From NCBI GenBank assembly GCA_034189165.1, contig JAXHVN010000040.1, positions 20,737-84,736 of the forward strand: 64,000 bases of DNA. Direction: 5' to 3'. The notes beneath the pieces were generated by a model that made no database searches, was not told the origin of the DNA, and saw only the letters and a program-made list of their open reading frames with translations. The translations under genes were made by a program, and so were the position numbers. This DNA comes from JAASSS01 sp021767745. GTDB lineage: Bacteria; Pseudomonadota; Gammaproteobacteria; UBA5335. Below are positions 1 to 7,524 of this stretch, one piece after another (position 1 is the stretch's first letter; each line of letters starts with the position of its first letter).

Positions 1-1
1 A

Positions 2-508
2 AACTCGATCATCCAGGTCGAGAATCACTTCGAGGCGACCAGCCAGCTCGCGCAGACGACCCTGCGCTCGGTGCTCGGCCAGCACGATCTGGACGAGATG
101 CTCGCCGAGCGCGAGAAGCTGAACATCGACATCCAGCGCATCCTCGACGAACAGACCGACGCCTGGGGCGTGAAGGTGGCCAACGTCGAGATCAAGCACG
201 TGGACCTGGACGAGAGCATGGTGCGGGCGATTGCCCGGCAGGCGGAGGCCGAACGGGCCCGGCGGGCGAAGATCATCAACGCCGAGGGCGAGATGCAGGC
301 GGCGCAGAAGCTCGCCGATGCCGCCCGCGTGCTGGTCTCGGAGCCGCAGGCACTGCAGCTGCGCTATCTGCAGACGCTGATCGACGTCGCCGGGGATCGC
401 ACCTCGACGTTGGTGTTCCCGCTGCCGCTGGACCTGCTCAAGCCCTTCGTCGAGCGCCAGACGAACGAGGCGGCGAAACCCGCGCCGGGTCCGGCGCAGG
501 CGGATTGA
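2..508 (+). CDS. Slipin/stomatin-like SPFH membrane protein, C-terminal part (5' end outside window)
   Basis: The reading frame is open from the window edge, so only the last 168 residues are visible. They match the end of the SPFH (stomatin/prohibitin/HflK-C) domain: the segment around LGQHDLDEML, the conserved NVEIKHVDL strand, then the long charged helix beginning SMVRAIARQAEAERARRAK that makes slipins oligomerise. Slipins are membrane-anchored scaffolds of lipid microdomains. In bacteria they usually sit beside an NfeD-type partner, which would lie upstream and cannot be seen. The stop codon overlaps the -35 hexamer of the following tRNA promoter. The family is clear; the cellular role is inferred. 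Confidence 0.9.
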   Translation, partial: NSIIQVENHFEATSQLAQTTLRSVLGQHDLDEMLAEREKLNIDIQRILDEQTDAWGVKVANVEIKHVDLDESMVRAIARQAEAERARRAKIINAEGEMQAAQKLADAARVLVSEPQALQLRYLQTLIDVAGDRTSTLVFPLPLDLLKPFVERQTNEAAKPAPGPAQAD

Positions 509-533
509 CACCCCGAGCCGCGAACCCTATAGT
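505..533 (+). promoter_or_regulatory. Strong sigma-70 promoter for the tRNA-Ala/tRNA-Glu unit
   Basis: A perfect -35 hexamer TTGACA (505-510) and a -10 hexamer TATAGT (528-533) are separated by exactly 17 bases. The discriminator after the -10 (TCGCGG) is GC-rich, as in stable-RNA promoters under stringent control. The -35 overlaps the slipin stop codon. The mature tRNA-Ala begins 15 bases after the -10 box. Confidence 0.85.
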
Positions 534-544
534 TCGCGGCTCGG
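513..544. repeat. 13-bp perfect inverted repeat around the tRNA promoter -10 box
   Basis: CCGAGCCGCGAAC (513-525) is the exact reverse complement of GTTCGCGGCTCGG (532-544), with a 6-base loop CCTATA. It could fold as a terminator hairpin for the slipin transcript, but no T-tract follows and its loop carries most of the -10 box. It may act as both a transcription barrier and a promoter element. Confidence 0.7.
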
Positions 545-548
545 CGAC

Positions 549-624
<76 letters not shown>

Positions 625-646
625 CCCGCCGAACGGCACCTGCCAC

Positions 647-722
647 GTCCCCATCGTCTAGAGGCCTAGGACACCGCCCTTTCACGGCGGTAACAGGGGT
701 TCGAATCCCCTTGGGGACGCCA
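647..722 (+). tRNA. tRNA-Glu (anticodon TTC)
   Basis: Acceptor stem GTCCCCA pairs with TGGGGAC. Anticodon stem CCGCC/GGCGG holds loop CTTTCAC, giving anticodon TTC. The T arm is AGGGG-TTCGAAT-CCCCT. Discriminator G and CCA (720-722) are encoded. It lies 22 bases after tRNA-Ala without its own obvious promoter, so the two are probably co-transcribed. Confidence 0.97.
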
Positions 723-756
723 CTCTCCCTTCGCGGCCACGCGCCGCCATCTGTGC

Positions 757-1080
757 CTACGCGCGCTCGCGACGGATCAGGCCCGGCCCGCAGCGTAGCA
801 ACGCATCCGCCGACCTGTCGGCAGGCTGCTGCCGCACGAGAGGCGCGATCTCCCGCGCGATTCGATCCGCCACCTGATTGGCTGACATCTCCGGCGACCA
901 CCAACGCAGCGCGACGATGTGCGGTACATCATCGCTGACATCCGGCAGACGTACTGCACCGGTGTAGTAGCCTTGGGGCGGCCGCAGAGAGACCACGTGC
1001 ATCGCCACTTCCGGGTGGCGGGTGTCCAGCGCGTGGCGAACGCGCCGGGCCAGCATCATGCTGCGCAACCTGTCGTACAT
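757..1080 (-). CDS. Hypothetical protein, 107 aa
   Basis: I do not recognise a family. A GAGGA ribosome-binding site sits about 9 bases upstream of the ATG, and codon use (GC at third positions) looks like its neighbours. The product is soluble, with no membrane segment or signal peptide, and has a basic N-terminus (MYDRLRSMMLARRVRHAL) and a basic C-terminus. A 6-bp inverted repeat ATCTTG/CAAGAT at 1114-1135 lies in its upstream region and could be an operator. Nothing in the flanking tRNAs or the iron permease hints at a role. The competing plus-strand reading is shorter and lacks a ribosome-binding site. Confidence 0.55.
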   Translation of the reverse strand: MYDRLRSMMLARRVRHALDTRHPEVAMHVVSLRPPQGYYTGAVRLPDVSDDVPHIVALRWWSPEMSANQVADRIAREIAPLVRQQPADRSADALLRCGPGLIRRERA

Positions 1081-1184
1081 GCCTGTTTCCTCAACATCGG
1101 TTCCGAGTCATAGATCTTGTTAGAGATCGCAAGATGACCCGACGATGACGATTATGCAAGCATGCATTAACAGTACGGCTTAAC

Positions 1185-3116
1185 TCAGGCGGCAGCGTCG
1201 CGACGCTGCGCGAGGCTGCGGTTGTACCAGGTGCCCAACAGCACCAGCGCGATCAGCAGCGCCTGCAGGGCCAGCGCCTGGGCGTTGGCGTACAGCCCCA
1301 CCACCGGCAGCGAGATGAAGGCCACCGGATCGACCGGCACGATGCCCGCCTCCTGCAGCGCGGCCACGCCCTTGCCGGCCAGGATCACCGCCAGCACCGC
1401 GATCAGCCGCGAGGTCCAGGTGAAGAACTGCGTGATCGGCAGCCGCACGCTGTAGCGGAAGACGGCGATCGCGATCCCGATCAGCAGCACCGCCGCCACG
1501 CCCGCGCCCGCCAGGATCGCCCCCGGCTCGCCCTGTGCCCACAGCGCACGGTAGAACAGCACCGTCTCGAACACCTCGCGATAGACGGCAAGGAACGACA
1601 CGCTGACCAGCGCCCAGCGGGCGCCCTCGCCGGAAGCCGCCTGCAGGCTGCGGGCCACGTAGCGCTGCCACTGTCCGGCGAAGCTCTTGTTGTGCATCCA
1701 CAGGCCGACGAAGACCAGGATGACGGCCGCCAGCAGCGCCGTGACGCCCTCGGTGATCTCCCGCTGGGCCCCGCTGATGTCGATCACATAGGTTGCCGCC
1801 AGCCACGTGCCCACGCCGAGCAGCAACGCGCCGAGCCAGCCGGCATGCACGTAGGGCAGGTCGCGCTCGCGGCCCGACTTGCGCAGGAAGGCGAAGATCG
1901 CCGCCAGCACGAGGATCGCCTCCAGGCCCTCGCGACCGAGGATCAGGAAGCTGCCGAGAAAGCTGCTGAGGGCCGAGGCGCCGCCGGCGATGGCCTGCTC
2001 GGCCGCATCGAGCGAGGCCAACGCCTCGCGCCCTGCCGCGGCCACCTCCGCCGGCGCCGCCTGCGCGCGAATGGCCTGGCGCACGGCCGCCATCTGCGCC
2101 TCGATGCGACGCACCAGGCCGCGATCGACGGCCGATACCTGCGCCTCGACCAGCTCGAATCCGTCCAGATATGCCGACAGCGCCGCCGCGGCCGCCGCCT
2201 CGGACTGCCCGTCGGCGTACGCCGCCATCGCCCGGGCCAGTTCCCGCCTCGCCAGCGCCAGGCCGTCGACCGAGACGGCCACGGCCTGCGGGTTCGCCCG
2301 CAGGTAGGCCATCACCGCGTGGGCATCGGCCCCGTAGTCGGCGGCCAGCTCCGCCGGCACGGTCGCGGCGAGCGCCGCCAGCGAGTCGAGCGCCACGGCC
2401 GGCGGCGCCGCCGCCGCCACCAGCCGCTCGCCGGCCTCGCGCTGCGACTGGCCATAGCCGAGCGAGCCGACATAGGCCGCCAGATCCCAGCGCTCGGCCT
2501 CGCTCAGCTGCGCGAAGCTCGGCATGCCCGTGCCGTCCACCCCCAGCGTGATGGTGCTGTAGAGGCTGAACAGGCTGCGCTGATCGCGCCGGGCGGCATC
2601 GTGGAAGTCCGTGGGCGCCGGTTCCAGACCCGCCCCGGCCGGCCCGTCACCCCGGCCCTCGGCGCCGTGGCAGCCGGCGCAGGCGGTGGCGTAGAGCGAC
2701 GCGCCGGCAGCCGGCTCGGGCGCCTGGTCGGGCGCGGCCGGCACCGGGTAGTGCCGCAGCAGCCCGCGGCTGAGCTCGGCGGTCAGCGTCTGCACGCGCG
2801 CGCCGGGGGCACGTGCATCGATCGCCCCGGCCAGTGCCTGCGCCTGTGCCTGCAGCGCGGCCTGCTCGGGCCGTCCGGGCAGCGTGCCCAGCCGGCGGCG
2901 GATCTCGCGCGCGAACTCGACCTGCTCGGCATACTCGGCGGCATCCAGCACTTCGCCAGCCTGCACGAATTCGGGATAATCGACGCCGATGTAGTCGACC
3001 ATCTGCAGGATCTTCAGCACGTTCTCGCGCTCGTCCGCCGTCATCGCCTGACCGGCGCCCACGCTCGGCAGCAGGACAGTCAGCAGGGCGATCAGCAGCA
3101 GGGCGGGGCGGAACAT
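1185..3116 (-). CDS. FTR1-family iron permease fused to a cytochrome c domain
   Basis: A 643-residue envelope protein predicted to oxidise and/or import iron. A signal peptide (about 1-24) is followed by a helical region, then a cytochrome c domain with haem motif CAGCH at 146-150 and a plausible axial Met in GTGMPSF (about 198). An Ala-rich helical linker follows, then a C-terminal FTR1 permease (about 385-643) with seven hydrophobic segments. The permease carries both family iron motifs, REGLE (395-399) and REVFE (513-517). FTR1 permeases usually pair with a separate oxidase; here the haem module is on the same chain. The ATG at 3116 was chosen because it opens the signal peptide; in-frame codons further upstream would add a non-conserved tail. 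A Fur-like box lies about 35 bases upstream, so iron repression is likely. Confidence 0.9.
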   Translation of the reverse strand: MFRPALLLIALLTVLLPSVGAGQAMTADERENVLKILQMVDYIGVDYPEFVQAGEVLDAAEYAEQVEFAREIRRRLGTLPGRPEQAALQAQAQALAGAIDARAPGARVQTLTAELSRGLLRHYPVPAAPDQAPEPAAGASLYATACAGCHGAEGRGDGPAGAGLEPAPTDFHDAARRDQRSLFSLYSTITLGVDGTGMPSFAQLSEAERWDLAAYVGSLGYGQSQREAGERLVAAAAPPAVALDSLAALAATVPAELAADYGADAHAVMAYLRANPQAVAVSVDGLALARRELARAMAAYADGQSEAAAAAALSAYLDGFELVEAQVSAVDRGLVRRIEAQMAAVRQAIRAQAAPAEVAAAGREALASLDAAEQAIAGGASALSSFLGSFLILGREGLEAILVLAAIFAFLRKSGRERDLPYVHAGWLGALLLGVGTWLAATYVIDISGAQREITEGVTALLAAVILVFVGLWMHNKSFAGQWQRYVARSLQAASGEGARWALVSVSFLAVYREVFETVLFYRALWAQGEPGAILAGAGVAAVLLIGIAIAVFRYSVRLPITQFFTWTSRLIAVLAVILAGKGVAALQEAGIVPVDPVAFISLPVVGLYANAQALALQALLIALVLLGTWYNRSLAQRRDAAA

Positions 3117-3150
3117 ATGCCTTTCTCTTCGTTCGTCAGACGAACATGTA

Positions 3151-3171
3151 ATTAAGAATGATTCGCATTCT
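3151..3171. promoter_or_regulatory. Fur-like iron box between the FTR1 permease and the FNR-like gene
   Basis: Read on the minus strand the site is AATGCGAATCATTCTTAAT (3169-3151), close to the usual proteobacterial Fur site and containing the inverted GAATG/CATTC core. It is an AT-rich island in a GC-rich genome and lies between divergent genes, so it could control both. Its first ten bases are identical to the box upstream of exbB near 62095. Confidence 0.75.
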
Positions 3172-3273
3172 ATGGCAAGCTGCCGCACCCCGGAAGCGGC
3201 AGCGTTCACCCCGTGCGACAATGCGCCGGCGCGCCAGCCGCTTCGCTCCCGACGATCCGAGGACCCTCAATCC

Positions 3274-4314
3274 ATGACGATTCACGCCGACGCCGTCATC
3301 ATCGGAGCCGGCCCGTGCGGGCTGTTCCAGGTTTTCGAGCTCGGGCTGCTCGATATCCGGGCGCATATCATCGACGCCCTGCCGGCACCCGGCGGCCAGT
3401 GCACCGAGCTGTACCCGGACAAGCCGATCTATGACATCCCGGCGCTGCCGGTCTGTGGCGCGCAGGAGCTGATCGACCGGCTGATGGAGCAGATCAAGCC
3501 GTTTTCGCCGACCTTCCACCTCGGCCAGCAGGTCACCACGCTGACCCCGCAGGAAGACGGCAGCTTCTACCTCAAGACCAGCGCCGGCGAGGAGTTCATC
3601 GCCCGCAGCGTGATCATCGCGGGCGGCGTGGGCGCCTTCGAGCCGGTCCGGCTGAAGGTTCCCGGGGTGGATCGCTTCGAGGGCGAGTCGCTGTTCTACA
3701 GCATCAAGGATCCCAGCCGGCACCACGGCAAGGAGCTGGTCGTGCTGGGCGGCGGCGATTCGGCGCTGGACTGGGCGCTCAGCCTGTACGAGCCGGCCGA
3801 GAGCCTGCTGCTGGTGCATCGTTCGGAGAAGTTCCGGGCGGCGCCGGCCTCGGTGGCGCGGATGCACGCGCTGTGCGAGGACTACCAGATGCAGTTCATG
3901 GTGGGCAACGTCACCGGCCTGCGCGAGGCGGACGGCCGGCTGACCGGCGTGGACGTCACCGGCGGCGATGGCGTGCTGCGCCGCGTGGATTGCGATCACC
4001 TGCTGGTGTTCTTCGGCCTCTCGCCCAAGCTCGGGCCCATCGCCGAGTGGGGTCTGGAGCTGAACAAGAACCAGATCATCGTCGACACCGAGCGCTTCGA
4101 GACCAACGTGCCCGGCATCCACGCGGTCGGCGACGTGAACTGGTATCCCGGCAAGAAGAAGCTGATCCTGTCCGGCTTCCACGAGGCGGCGCTGGCGGCC
4201 TTCGCCATCAAGTCGCGGCTCAACCCCGGCAAGAAGGTGCACCTGCAGTACACCACCACCAGCCCGGTGATGCACAAGCGCCTCGGCGTGGATGACCCCT
4301 ACGCCGAGGACTGA
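3274..4314 (+). CDS. Ferredoxin/flavodoxin-NADP+ reductase, thioredoxin-reductase-like
   Basis: A 346-residue flavoprotein of the YumC-type FNR family, moving electrons between NADPH and ferredoxin or flavodoxin. The FAD dinucleotide motif GAGPCG is at 11-16 and the NADPH motif GGGDSA at 159-164. The C-terminal FAD segment GDVNWYPGKKKL is present. The CxxC redox pair of true thioredoxin reductases is absent, which separates it from that family. The ATG at 3274 was chosen because homologues begin just before the FAD motif; 34 extra in-frame codons upstream cross the promoter area. Divergent placement from the iron permease across a Fur-like box suggests a role in iron reduction or iron-responsive redox metabolism, which is inference. 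Confidence 0.88.
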   Translation: MTIHADAVIIGAGPCGLFQVFELGLLDIRAHIIDALPAPGGQCTELYPDKPIYDIPALPVCGAQELIDRLMEQIKPFSPTFHLGQQVTTLTPQEDGSFYLKTSAGEEFIARSVIIAGGVGAFEPVRLKVPGVDRFEGESLFYSIKDPSRHHGKELVVLGGGDSALDWALSLYEPAESLLLVHRSEKFRAAPASVARMHALCEDYQMQFMVGNVTGLREADGRLTGVDVTGGDGVLRRVDCDHLLVFFGLSPKLGPIAEWGLELNKNQIIVDTERFETNVPGIHAVGDVNWYPGKKKLILSGFHEAALAAFAIKSRLNPGKKVHLQYTTTSPVMHKRLGVDDPYAED

Positions 4315-4341
4315 TCCACGGCCGCGCCGGCGCCCCACCGC

Positions 4342-7300
4342 GTGCTGACGCTCTGGCACAGCAATCGCCTGGAGCGCCTGGCGGACCGGCTCGCCGGGCA
4401 GCTGGCCGCCCGCCCCGCGCCGCCGCTCGTGCCCGACTGCATCGTGGTGCAGCATCCGGGCATGGCGCAGTGGCTGCGGGTCGCGCTGGCGGCGCGGCTG
4501 GGTATCGCGGCGAACCTCGAATTCCTGCTCCCGGGCAGCCTGATCTGGCGACTGCTGCGCGCCCGCTGGCCGGAGCTGCCGGCGGAATCGGCCTGGAACA
4601 AGGGTCCGCTCACCCTGCGGGTGCTGGCGCAGCTGCCCACGCTGGCGACCGAGCCCGAGGGTGCGCCCCTGGCGGCGCATCTGCAGCCGCAGGACCCGGC
4701 ACGTGCCTTCGAGCTGGCCAGCCGCATCGCCGATGTCTTCGATCAGTACCAGATCTACCGGCCGGCGCTGCTGGCGGCCTGGGAGGCCGGCAGCCCCGAA
4801 GGCTGGCAGGCGCCACTGTGGCGGCAACTGCGCGCCGCCATCGCCGAGCCGCATCGCGGCGCGCTGCTGACCCGTCTCGCCGGCCCGGACGGCGTGGCCG
4901 GCATCGCGGCCGACGCGTTGCCCATGCGCCTGAGCCTGTTCGGCATCTCCACCCTGCCGCCCGCCTACCTCGCGGTGCTCGGCGAGCTCGGCGCCCGCAG
5001 CGAAGTCGTCGGCTACCTGCTGAACCCCTGCGAGCACTGGTGGGCGGACGTCGTCGATGCGCGCATGCTGGCCCGCCTGCGCCAGCGCTGGCGGGCCCGC
5101 GGACTGGCGGACGTCAGCGAATACTACGACGGCGCGCCGCCGCTGCTGGCCTCGCTCGGCCGCCAGCAGCGCGAGTTCCTGAACCAGCTGCAGGAGCTCT
5201 CGCCAGACGACACGCCGGACTTCCAGCCGCCGACGGGGCAGAGCCTGCTGGCCCGTCTGCAGCGCGACCTGCTCGAGTTCCGCCCGCCGGCGCCGGTCGG
5301 TCCACTGGCGCCGGCGGACCGCTCGCTCCAGATCCACGACTGCCACAGCCCGCTGCGCGAAGTGCAGGTGCTGCACGACCAGCTGCTGGCCCGTTTCGAC
5401 GCCGACCCCTCGCTCGGCCCGGAAGACGTGCTGGTGATGGCGCCGAACATCGACGACTACGCCCCGCACCTGGCTGCCGTGTTCGACGGTGCGCCGGCCG
5501 AGCGGCGCCTGCCCTGGATGCTGGCCGACCGCCACGAACGGCGGGCCGAACCCCTGCTGCAGGCGGTGCTGGACCTGCTGGGGCTGCCGCAGTCGCGCTT
5601 CACCGCCGGCGAGGTCATGGCGCTGCTCGAACAGCCGGCCCTGATGCGCCGGCTGCGCCTGTCCGCCGCCGAGCTCGTCCGCCTGCGGCTGTGGATCCGC
5701 GAGAGCGGCGTGCGCTGGGGCCTCGATGCGCAGACCCGTCAGGAGCTCGACCTGCCCCCGGTGCAGACCCACACCTGGCGCTTCGGGCTGCAGCGGCTGC
5801 TGCTCGGCTACGCCATGGGGCCGCACGAAAGCGCCCTCACCGAGGCGCCGCAGCCATTCGCCGCGCTGGGTGCCGACGACGGCGAACTGCTCGGGCGGCT
5901 CACCGGACTGCTCGACACGCTCCAGCACCTGCGGCGCGAGCTGCGCCAGCCGCGTCCGGCCGCCGCCTGGCCGGCCGTGATCGAGCCGCTGCTCGCGCTG
6001 TTCGAGCCCGGCGATGAGGCCGAGCGCGTCGCCCTGCAGACCGTGCGCGACGCCCTCGCCCGGCTGGCGGCCGACGCCGAACTGGCCGGTCACGAGGCGC
6101 CGCTGGAGCTCGCCGTCGTCCGGGCGCAGCTGCAGCGCGAGCTCGACCGCCCGCAGCGCGCGCAGCGCTTCCTGACCGGGCAGATCACCTGCTGCAGCCT
6201 GCAGCCCATGCGCAGCCTGCCCTTCCGGCTGATCGTGCTGCTGGGCCTGAACGATGGCGCCTTCCCGCGCCAGCAGCAGCCAGTGAGTTTCGACCTGATG
6301 GCCACCCGGCCCCAGCCGGGCGATCGCCGCCGCCGCGACGAGGATCGTCAGCTCTTCCTCGAGGCCCTGATCTCGGCCCGCGAGCTGCTCTACCTCAGCT
6401 ACCAGGGGCGCGATCCGCACGACAACAGTCCCCGTCCGCCCGCCAGCGTGATCGAGGAGCTGCTGGACACCATCGTCGGCATGCACGGCGAACCGGCGCG
6501 CGCGGCCGTGCTCACCCGCCAGCCGCTGCAGCCCTTCAGCCCCGCCTATATCGCGCCCACGGCCAGCGTGTTCACCTACGCCGCCGAGTGGCTCGCCGCG
6601 CCGCAGCCCGAAGTGCCCTTCGCCGCCACCCCCCTGCCGGCGCCGCCGGTGACGACGCTCTCGCTGGGCGAGCTGCACCGCTTCCTGCGCGATCCGGCGC
6701 GCTACTTCCTGCAGCAGCGCCTCGGCCTGGCCCTCGCCGAGGACGATCCGACGCTGCCGGACGAGGAAGTCTTCGCGCCGGATTCGCTGGCTGGCTACGC
6801 CCTGGACGAGCGGCTGCTGCATGGCGGACGGCGCGGCGAAAGCTGGGCGGCGATGCACGCCCGGCTGCGCGGCGAGGGCCGCCTGCCGGCGCCGCCATTC
6901 GATGCCCTGCTGCTCGGCGAGCGTCAACCGGCGCACGCGGCGCTGCAGCAGCTCCTCGCCGCGGCAGGCACGCCACTGCCGCCCTGCGAGGTGGATATCG
7001 TGATCGACGGCGTGCGCCTCACCGGCCATCTGGAACGTCTGACCAGTGAGGGCAACGTGCACGTGCGCCCGGGCCGGCTGCGGCCCAAGGACCGGCCCGG
7101 CTTCCTGCTCGAGCACCTGCTGCTGCAACTGGTGGACGCCGTGGACTGCCCGCGCGCCAGTCGCTTCCTGACGCTGAATCCCGAACCGGCGGCCGCCGAG
7201 CTGCCGGCACAGATCCCCGTGGAGGTGGCGCGCCGGCAGCTCGCGGCGCTCATCGCCCTCTACCGGCGCGGCCTGTGCGAGCCGCTGCCGGTGCTGCCGC

Positions 7301-7524
7301 GTGCCAGCGGGGCCTACGCGGCAGCGCTCGCCAAGGCGCCCGGTGACGAGCAGCAGAAGCACAAGGCGATGGCCAAGGCCCGTGTGGCCTGGGAGGGCCA
7401 CGCGAAGTCGCGAGGCGAATGCGAGGATCCGGCCTACCGGCTGGCCTTCCGCGGCCGCGACCCGCTGGCGGCACCGGACTTCGGCGCGCTTGCCTGGCAG
7501 CTCTATGGCGAGGGCACGTGCTGA
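4342..7524 (+). CDS. recC: RecBCD enzyme subunit RecC
   Basis: A 1060-residue protein with the RecC opening MLTLWHSNRLERLADRLA and the conserved VVQHPGMAQWLRVALAARLGIAANLEFLLP segment. RecC is a catalytically dead helicase/nuclease homologue that splits the DNA strands and reads Chi inside RecBCD, the main double-strand-break processing machine. It starts at a GTG 27 bases after the upstream stop. Its TGA shares one base with the recB ATG, so translation is probably coupled. The order recC-recB-recD, all overlapping, suggests a fixed complex stoichiometry. Length is near that of E. coli RecC (about 1120). Confidence 0.95.
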   Translation: MLTLWHSNRLERLADRLAGQLAARPAPPLVPDCIVVQHPGMAQWLRVALAARLGIAANLEFLLPGSLIWRLLRARWPELPAESAWNKGPLTLRVLAQLPTLATEPEGAPLAAHLQPQDPARAFELASRIADVFDQYQIYRPALLAAWEAGSPEGWQAPLWRQLRAAIAEPHRGALLTRLAGPDGVAGIAADALPMRLSLFGISTLPPAYLAVLGELGARSEVVGYLLNPCEHWWADVVDARMLARLRQRWRARGLADVSEYYDGAPPLLASLGRQQREFLNQLQELSPDDTPDFQPPTGQSLLARLQRDLLEFRPPAPVGPLAPADRSLQIHDCHSPLREVQVLHDQLLARFDADPSLGPEDVLVMAPNIDDYAPHLAAVFDGAPAERRLPWMLADRHERRAEPLLQAVLDLLGLPQSRFTAGEVMALLEQPALMRRLRLSAAELVRLRLWIRESGVRWGLDAQTRQELDLPPVQTHTWRFGLQRLLLGYAMGPHESALTEAPQPFAALGADDGELLGRLTGLLDTLQHLRRELRQPRPAAAWPAVIEPLLALFEPGDEAERVALQTVRDALARLAADAELAGHEAPLELAVVRAQLQRELDRPQRAQRFLTGQITCCSLQPMRSLPFRLIVLLGLNDGAFPRQQQPVSFDLMATRPQPGDRRRRDEDRQLFLEALISARELLYLSYQGRDPHDNSPRPPASVIEELLDTIVGMHGEPARAAVLTRQPLQPFSPAYIAPTASVFTYAAEWLAAPQPEVPFAATPLPAPPVTTLSLGELHRFLRDPARYFLQQRLGLALAEDDPTLPDEEVFAPDSLAGYALDERLLHGGRRGESWAAMHARLRGEGRLPAPPFDALLLGERQPAHAALQQLLAAAGTPLPPCEVDIVIDGVRLTGHLERLTSEGNVHVRPGRLRPKDRPGFLLEHLLLQLVDAVDCPRASRFLTLNPEPAAAELPAQIPVEVARRQLAALIALYRRGLCEPLPVLPRASGAYAAALAKAPGDEQQKHKAMAKARVAWEGHAKSRGECEDPAYRLAFRGRDPLAAPDFGALAWQLYGEGTC

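Noticed and set aside
513..544. The inverted repeat after the slipin gene as a simple intrinsic terminator
   Set aside because: No T-tract follows and the loop carries most of the -10 box of a near-perfect promoter; it was listed as a repeat.
919..1113. A 64-codon plus-strand open frame in the gap after the tRNAs
   Set aside because: No ribosome-binding site, and it overlaps the better supported minus-strand gene at 757-1080.
1692..3155. A 487-codon plus-strand open frame opposite the FTR1 gene
   Set aside because: No recognised motif; FTR1 on the other strand has signal peptide, haem site and both REXXE motifs.
3136..7401. A 1421-codon open frame on the minus strand opposite the FNR-like gene and recC
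   Set aside because: It lies wholly antisense to two clearly recognisable genes, has low-complexity Arg/Gln/Gly/His-rich content and no recognised domain. Long antisense frames are expected at this G+C content.
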